A DNA stretch of 64,000 bases. It comes from Gordius sp. MW1 (Eukaryota; Nematomorpha; Gordioida; Gordea; Gordiidae). Shown one piece after another: positions 57,570 to 64,000 of the stretch (positions within the stretch are counted from its first letter, which is position 1; the number at the start of each line of letters is the position of its first letter). The notes beneath the pieces are model-generated. The model did not search any database. It was not told where the DNA came from and saw nothing but the letters and a program-made list of their open reading frames with translations. Where the stretch lies: the NCBI GenBank assembly GCA_964036665.1, contig OZ038526.1, positions 1,364,001 through 1,428,000 on the forward strand, written 5' to 3'. Both the position numbers and the translations under genes were made by a program.

Positions 57570-57955
57570 TATATTAACTCTTATGCAATTTATGGGCTCT
57601 CTTTAGGTTATGTGCTGTTCATCCTGTCCTGTCCAACCTGTAATTTTTCAATAATTGCCGTGGAAACTTATACGGGTGGTTAATGGCTGTGGACTTACGC
57701 TTCTGTGAAAGACTTTTATTAAGCTGACCGCTGATGGGCTTTACTTTTTTCGACCTCGCCTAAGCTCAAATTCCATTATTGTTTTTGTGGCTGACTGATT
57801 ACCTTTATTAATGAATTTATTTTGGCAATTTGTCTAGGTTGTTAATTTATAACGGATGAATGCAAAACTGGCTAAATAATTCCCTGCAAATTAATTCTGA
57901 CCGTTGCTAACTTCAACTTTATCAGACCCCGACCAAATGCCAAATTATATACTCA
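57570..57955 (+). mobile_element. HINE-B subfamily fragment
   Basis: tatgcaatttatgggctctc, then gtcctgtccaacctgtaatt and gaaagacttttatt, match 31,306-31,700 with moderate divergence. 57,956-58,150 is unassigned. Confidence 0.65.
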
Positions 57956-58156
57956 TTATCATTAACAAATTTAAATACAAATTCTAACATTTATTTTCTC
58001 AAGATACTTTTATCACTGTTTTCTCATTTTATATCAATAAATTAATTATTTAAAATGGTGGAAAAGCAAAGAAGCTAAGTAGTTTTATTAATAAATTATA
58101 ACCTTAAATAAGGGTTTTAAAAGTTTATTTGGCTTATATGGTTTCATGTATCCCGA

Positions 58157-60137
58157 GGTGGGCTCGTTTTTGGTTGTCCGTTGTCCGTCCCGTTGTCCGT
58201 TGTCCGTTGTCCTCCCTATCTATTTGCATTGGGTATATTAGGTTATCGATTTTTTAAATTAATGCATGAGAAAGAGGTGCCCCACCCCTCCTCTCTATCT
58301 CCCTCGGTGTGTTATATATAAGATTTGTTAAATTATCTATTATATAATAAACATAAATAAAAGTTGTTTACTTTTAATTGCTATGCAATTTAACTAGTTA
58401 TATAATAAACATAAATAAAAGTTGTTTACTTTTAATTGCTATGCAATTTAACTAGTTTTTGGGTTAGAATCCCGGAGTTTTTTTTTACTCTTATGATTGT
58501 TCTTGTTACTATCATTGATAATAAGACTTTTTGGCCGTCCGTTGGCTGCTGACCAATGAAAAAAATGACCATTGGCCAAAATGTGAATCCCCATTATTAT
58601 TTTCGTTTTTTTTTGACTATTATGATTGTTACTGTTTCTACCATTGCTATTATGACTTTTTGGCCGTCCGCTGGCTGCTGACCAATGTTATATAATAAAC
58701 ATAAATAAAAGTTGTTTACTTTTAATTGCTATGCAATTTAACTAGTTTTTGGGTTAGAATCCCGGAGTTTTTTTGACTCTTATGATTGTTCTTGTTACTA
58801 TCATTGATAATAAGAATTTTTGGCCGTCCGCTGGCTGCTGACCAATGAAAAAAATGACCATTGGCCAAAATGTGAATCGAAATTATTATTTTCGTTTTTT
58901 TTTGACTATTATGATTGTTACTGTTTCTACCATTGCTATTATGACTTTTTGGCCGTCCGCTGGCTGCTGACCAATGTTATATAATAAACATAAATAAAAG
59001 TTGTTTACTTTTAATTGCTATGCAATTTAACTAGTTTTTGGGTTAGAATCCCGGAGTTTTTTTGACTCTTCTGATTGTTCTTGTTACTATCATTGATAAT
59101 AAGAATTTTTGGCCGTCCGCTGGCTGCTGACCAATGAAAAAAATGACCATTGGCCAAAATGTGATCCGAGTTTATTTTTTCGTTTTTTTTTGACTATTAT
59201 GATTGTTCCTGTTACTACCATTGTTATGACTTTTTGGCCGTCCGCTGGCTCCTGACCGATGAAAAAAAGGCCATTGGACAAAATGTGAATCGAAATTATT
59301 TTTTTCGTTTTTTTTTGACTATTATGATTGTTCCTGTTCCTACCATTGCTATTATGACTTTTTGGCCGTCCGCTGGCTGCTGACCAATGGAATAAAATGA
59401 CCATTGGCCAAAATGTGATTCGAAACTTTATTTTCGTTTTTTTTGACTATTATGAATTTATATCCACTTTTACCGTGTCCTGGCTGCTGACCAATGGAAA
59501 AAAATGACCATTGGCCAAAATGTGATTCGAAAATTTTTTTTCGTTTTTTTTACTCTTATGAATTTATATCCACTTTCACCGTGTGCTGGCTGCTGACCAA
59601 TAGAAAAAAATGACCATTGGCCAAAGTGAGCATCAAATTTTTTTTTTCCGTTTTTTTGGCTATCATTGACTTATAGAGTATCTGGAGGTACTGACCAATA
59701 GAGAAAAAATGACCATTGGCCAAATTTTTGATTTTTTTAATTAAAAATTGTTCAAATTCAACAAAAAATTTCTCCCAACAATTCTGCAAATTCTTAACAT
59801 TGTGATGTTTTATAATATAATGTTTGTTAGACCCATAATTACCAAAGGCCATAAAAACTAATGTAATACGCAACTAGATGCAAACATTAAATCTAACCCT
59901 AACCCTTGCCTATATTACATTTTGCCTATAAATGGAAAATTTGTATAAATAATTAATTAATCATTAGGCATTTAATACCCCCCTATAGGCATTCTCGCCC
60001 CTTCACACCTTTCTCGACCATAAATTGCATAGCAAATATGATACATTAATACGAAGTACAGATGAGTCGTCCGCCCTTCCCTTCCCCTCTTCCCTTCCCT
60101 TCTCCCCCTTCCCACGAGGGCCGAAGGCCCGAGTTTT
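58157..60137 (+). mobile_element. HINE copy H11
   Basis: Plus-oriented, lacking the first ~20 bases of the 5' end (starts at gggctcgtttttggttgtcc). 60-bp units are at 58,345-58,740 and 58,985-59,035, the minisatellite at 58,440-59,730, the conserved antisense frame at 59,556-59,873, the telomere-like tract at 59,895, the subterminal inverted repeat near 60,018, and the terminal hairpin at 60,114-60,132. Confidence 0.8.
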
Positions 60138-60534
60138 TTTATTAACATTTTTAACACAAACATATTGTTTGCCATATCGATAAAAAAAATTAAACAAAAA
60201 AAATAAAAAAAATTAACGGGCCCGGGCCGGGCTTTGTGTAAAATTAGCGGGCCGGGCTTGGGCTTATATATTAATATTTTGACGGGCCCTGGCTGGGCTT
60301 TTAAATTTTTATTAGGGCGGGCCGACTGACCTAAACATGCCCGTTGCAGGTCTCTAGTGATTATCATTTCTAATGTCATTTAAAGTTAATATAAATCCAT
60401 TAATTGCATTATTAAACAAATATTTGGTCTTTGAAACTCGTTTAGACTTTTTGCACAATTTCTTAAATATATTGAAATATTAATAAAAATTCAGAATTAA
60501 AAGTTTATTTCAGAACAAATAATTACAGCCTATG

Positions 60535-60910
60535 CTCCACTGACGGTAAAAGATCCGACGGCCTAACAATATTCCTGTGAGCTCGTAACCTAAACGCTTG
60601 TTGGGACTTCACTGCATGGGATGTATTTGTCAAATCTAACACTTCTCCCGACCGCATCTCTTAAACTGAGAGAAAGAAAGTGGTAAAATACAAATACCTC
60701 AGCAATATCATATTTGTACCAGTAGTGGCCACGCCCTCGGTAATTTAGGTACCGAGTGCAGCCAATTCCTCAAACAAATATCAAAATATATAACCTCCAT
60801 TACAGTCGATCCCAAAGAATTCTTTTACATCAAGCAGAAAATCACCATGGAAATTGTAATTCCAATACAATCTCAATATATGGTTCGATGCCAGCTCAAA
60901 TTAAATATAT
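60535..60910 (+). pseudogene. Second RLE-type LINE family, C-terminal fragment
   Basis: Plus-strand sense in several frames: DGKRSDGLTIF, then NACWDFTAWDVF, ERKKVVKYKYLSN, then FYIKQKITMEI and SIYGSMPAQI. The order RxDG ... WD.t..D.F ... K..KY ... F..QKI.m.I parallels the endonuclease C-terminus of LINE copies A-D (RPDG ... WDYTCPDAF ... KSAKY ... FLKQKIGI). The sequence is clearly a different family. Frameshifts and stops are frequent. Confidence 0.6.
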
Positions 60911-61546
60911 TTTAGCATGTCACATACACAATTATTTGGAAATAAACCTCTATCGCGCAAAAAATAATTATCATATTGTTTATTAATGTAAAAAAAAATT
61001 AAAAAACAGGGGCCATTAATTAGCTCAATACATTAAATCATCAAGCCGACATAATTTAAAGATGGAGATTTGTTTTCTTGAAATAACATGCAGTCCCTAG
61101 GCATTAGAGATGGCTATATTTGCAAAAATTATCCACCTTCGCTTTTCCTTTTACGGCACAATCTTCGGGATAATATAATTATTAATTTCCAAATTATAGG
61201 ATTTGTTGGTTTTAAGTTATTTATATACTTTAATTTTATGATTCCTTTTTGTTGAGCATTCAAATATATGTATTATTTTAACAAAGATTCAAAATTCTAT
61301 ATGTACAACCCCCCCCCCCCCCCCCCTAAGATAAAAACCCTGGCCATTGGCCCCCAAGTAAAAAATTATGACCCGTAATTTATCACTTTATCTTCATTTA
61401 ATAAAAAAGAATATAATAATAATAATTATATTTATTCGTTTTTATATAAATAATTTTTAATTGAGCTAAGTGACTTTTTATTTTAAATGTCTGCTTATTT
61501 ATTAACACACAAGCAATCAATTAAAATGTATCTCTCTTTATCTTTA
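60911..61546. other. No gene; C-run
   Basis: AT-rich with a run of 18 C at 61,309-61,326. Nothing coding. Confidence 0.5.
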
Positions 61547-62935
61547 TCAGTTATTTGGTCCCACATTCGTGGGGTTTGTTTTGATAAGCTTCTTCCATCT
61601 TGACCGGGTGAGTGCCATCTCTTGACTAATCTCTTTGGTTTTCATAACTTTATCGACTTGCCCTTTCCACGTGACACGGGGTCGTCCTCTTCCTCTCTTC
61701 CCCGGTACATCCATGTCCAGTACTTTTTGATTTACGTCATCCGTGTCCCTTCTTAGTATTTGCCCATACCAACTTAGCCGATTTTCGTTAATCATGTCCG
61801 CCATAGGTTGAATACCATTTTTGTCATGAGAAATTCATTCGTCAAATGGTCGAGCTTAGTATACCCCAAGCTCGACCGTATCATTCTCATCTCCGTGGCT
61901 TGTAATAGCTTTCCTTCCGTGATGTTTAATGCCCATGTTTCACTTCCATAGAGTAACACCGGTCTTACGATGGATTTGTAAGCTTTACTCTTCAACCAAA
62001 TTGGCATTTTCTTGTCGCACATTACACCGGACTTCGCCATTTAAGCCATCCTTTTTGGATCCGGGCATTGACTTCTGTTGCGCAATCTTTCTCTTGATGT
62101 AGTATCGAGCCGAGGTATGTAAACCTGTCTACTTTTGGGTACTTTAGAGGGTCATCCAGCGATGGGGTGCTTGTACCGTTCATTTCTATGTATACCTTTT
62201 TTCAATCGTTGACCTTTAAACCATATCCAGCTAAGCGCTTCGACCACTTTTCGGCTTCTTCGAATACTTTCTCCCTTGTTTCCTCGCATAGTACTATATC
62301 ATCGGCATATAGCTACACCATGGCGATGGCTTTTGAATGTCCCTCGTTATCGTGTCTATAATTATATTAATAAAAAGGAACTTAAAGCAGATCCTTGATG
62401 TAATCCAATTTACCTCAAAAAGATTTAGAGTCTCCAACTGTCGTTCTAACGCAAGTGTTTGAGTCTTCATAAATATTTTTCATAAGCCGTATATATGCGT
62501 CAGGGATATTTTGTTTTCTCAGGCACCACCATATTAAATCGCGGGGGACCGTGTCATAAGCTTTCACCAAGTCGATAAAGACCATTGGAGGTCTTTCCTT
62601 TTTTCACCATACTTATCCATCATTTGTCTTAGTGCGAAGATTGGGTCAATTGTGGATTTGCCGGCCACAAATCCGAATTAATTAGCCAATATTCCACCTC
62701 GTTTTTCAGCCTTGTTACTAAGATATTTTCCATAAGCTTCAAGGAATGGCAAGTTAGCTTGATACCTCTGTAATTGCCACAGTCTTGAGGGTCTCCTTTG
62801 CCTTTAAATAAGGGTATAATCGTGCTTGCTCTCCATTGATTAGGAATTCGCTCTTCTACCAATATCTTGTTAAGAAGGTTCGTCATGGTGGTGACTCCTT
62901 CTTCACGACATCCGAGCAATGCTTCTTTTCATATC
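61547..62935 (-). pseudogene. RTE-type LINE, second subfamily, 5' truncated
   Basis: The minus strand carries the 3' part of an RTE ORF in at least four frames. From 62,919: RIPNQWRASTIIPLFKGKGD, CGNYRGIKLTCHSLKLMEN; near 62,600 a shifted segment with the D-containing palm block; ADDIVLCEET around 62,300; then SGVMCDKKMPIWLKSKAYKS (62,040), VRPVLLYGSETWAL, and finally NRLSWYGQILRRDTDDVNQK and GKRGRGRPRVTWKGQ ending at 61,547. The tail is gataaagataaagaga-like. It is a clear relative of 3,800-6,885 but too diverged to be a recent copy. Confidence 0.85.
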
Positions 62936-64000
62936 TTTAAAAAGGGAATATGATGAGATATGAATTAAAATGATTTGAAGGAAGGGGGAATTATCATTGC
63001 TTGAATTGGGGGAAATATTGGTCCCTAAAGTGATAAACCTTGTCCCCCCCCCAAAGGGGGACTCACCATTTAATTCTTTATTTAGGTCCTTTATGTATTT
63101 TATTTATCTCCAAGAATAAATTTATTAATTAATAAAATCTAGCAACTCTCTATTATGTAAAAATCAAATATCCGTATTGATAGAAATAGCAAATACGTAT
63201 AAGCGCGTCGGGGGGGGGGGGGATAACATACGCGTACTAGAAATTAAATGTAAAGGAATAAAGTTCTATGTATATATTCAGTACACAGATGTTACAATCA
63301 ATTAACCTTTTGTGTCAGGGGGCATGGGGGAAAGAAAAAGTAACATACGTACCACGTATAGTGAGCGGTGGCGTTTCTTTTTATAAAAGAACAGGGGGGG
63401 GGAAGATATCCTCGTATCTCCGGATACGATACCTTCCGGTTTTCCAAAAAAAAATTAGGACCAGGGGTAGATAAAAGAATAATTGATATAATGCAATCGG
63501 ATGGTTTTTATCAACAACGTTCTGATTATGGGTTTACATGATATTAATAGTAACAATATAATATATCAAAAATATTATACTAACTATTTAAAAATTATTA
63601 CATACGACATGTGTATCCTTCAAAGCAATCACGTGGTCTCTTCTTTTGAAAAATTAAGTATTCATGGCCAACGGGATGTAATTATAAATACCTCATCTAT
63701 GGCTTGTGGGAATACTCCTGGAATAATCCAATAATAATTTTCTTCCCCGCTCTATAGGTAACTGAATCCCGGCTCTATGAATTTCTTTTTATTGGATAAT
63801 TCTGTTATTGTCGTTCTGAAATCCATCTAAAATGAGGAATTCTCAGCATTTTAATATGCCTTTACCTCCATACATGAGGAACTCTTGCCCTCATCTGAAA
63901 ATTAAGGAGACTCCTGCTGCCTTAACAATTATGGATGTCTCAAACCCGACCTGAATTTTCCAAGTACGATCCAGTTTTCAATAAGTTGAAGCAATTAGTC
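62936..64000. other. No gene recognised
   Basis: A G/C-rich patch with short runs at 63,045-63,062, a G-run at 63,210-63,222, and AT-rich sequence. Open frames at 63,268-63,474 and 63,501-63,734 have no recognisable domain. Confidence 0.45.

Larger units (their letters stand above)
55164..60356. mobile_element. Second hAT-type element, 5,193 bp, containing LINE and HINE copies
   Basis: Terminal inverted repeats TAGAGACCTGCA at both ends, and identical 8-bp flanks gtgattat at 55,156-55,163 and 60,357-60,364. The subterminal parts are very GC-rich with repeated gggccgggc (55,170-55,310 and 60,215-60,340). No transposase remains. Inside are LINE copy D with HINE H10 in it, a HINE-B piece and HINE H11. 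Confidence 0.88.

Overview
This window is AT-rich eukaryotic DNA, most likely from an arthropod or a related invertebrate. The clues are the clades of its retroelements, its Helitron helicase and its hAT families; I cannot name the species. I found no host protein-coding gene, rRNA or intact tRNA. Nearly all recognisable sequence is transposable elements in several layers of nesting, with simple repeats. Every protein-coding element is broken by frameshifts, stops or truncation.

Layout. 0-2 kb: the 3' end of an RLE-type LINE, then the 5' end of a rolling-circle (DINE-1/Helentron-like) repeat. 2-8.1 kb: a minus-strand Helitron remnant with a Pif1-like helicase, split by a 3.1-kb RTE retrotransposon flanked by a 22-bp target duplication. 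8.1-20.7 kb: Helentron-like copies, small hAT-type MITEs and LINE scraps. 20.7-25.9 kb: a decayed minus-strand Ty3/gypsy element (gag, protease, RT, RNase H, integrase). 26.0-27.4 kb: a perfect 1.33-kb (CATA)n array. 28.1-31 kb: the longest RLE LINE copy. 31.3-40.3 kb: a second Helentron-like subfamily, MITEs, and a hAT element with an 8-bp duplication whose unfilled paralogous site lies about 1.3 kb downstream of the filled site. 40.8-51.5 kb: a cluster of Helentron-like copies in alternating orientation, one split by a LINE. 51.7-60.4 kb: two hAT-type elements with 8-bp duplications that act as containers for LINE and Helentron-like copies, up to three levels deep. 60.5-63 kb: a second RLE LINE family and a second RTE. 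63-64 kb: nothing recognised.

The dominant family (called HINE here) starts TTAATTGCTATGCAATTTAT, carries a block of roughly 85-125-bp minisatellite units, has a subterminal inverted repeat of its own 5' end, and finishes with a pyrimidine tract and a GC hairpin. One copy sits inside a LINE between two T residues without duplication, which fixes both ends and fits the Helentron/DINE-1 group. Most copies also keep a short open frame antisense to the element.

The window also works as an insertion record. LINE inserted in HINE, HINE inserted in LINE, RTE inserted in Helitron, and HINE inserted in hAT can all be read directly. The HINE and LINE families were therefore active over overlapping periods.
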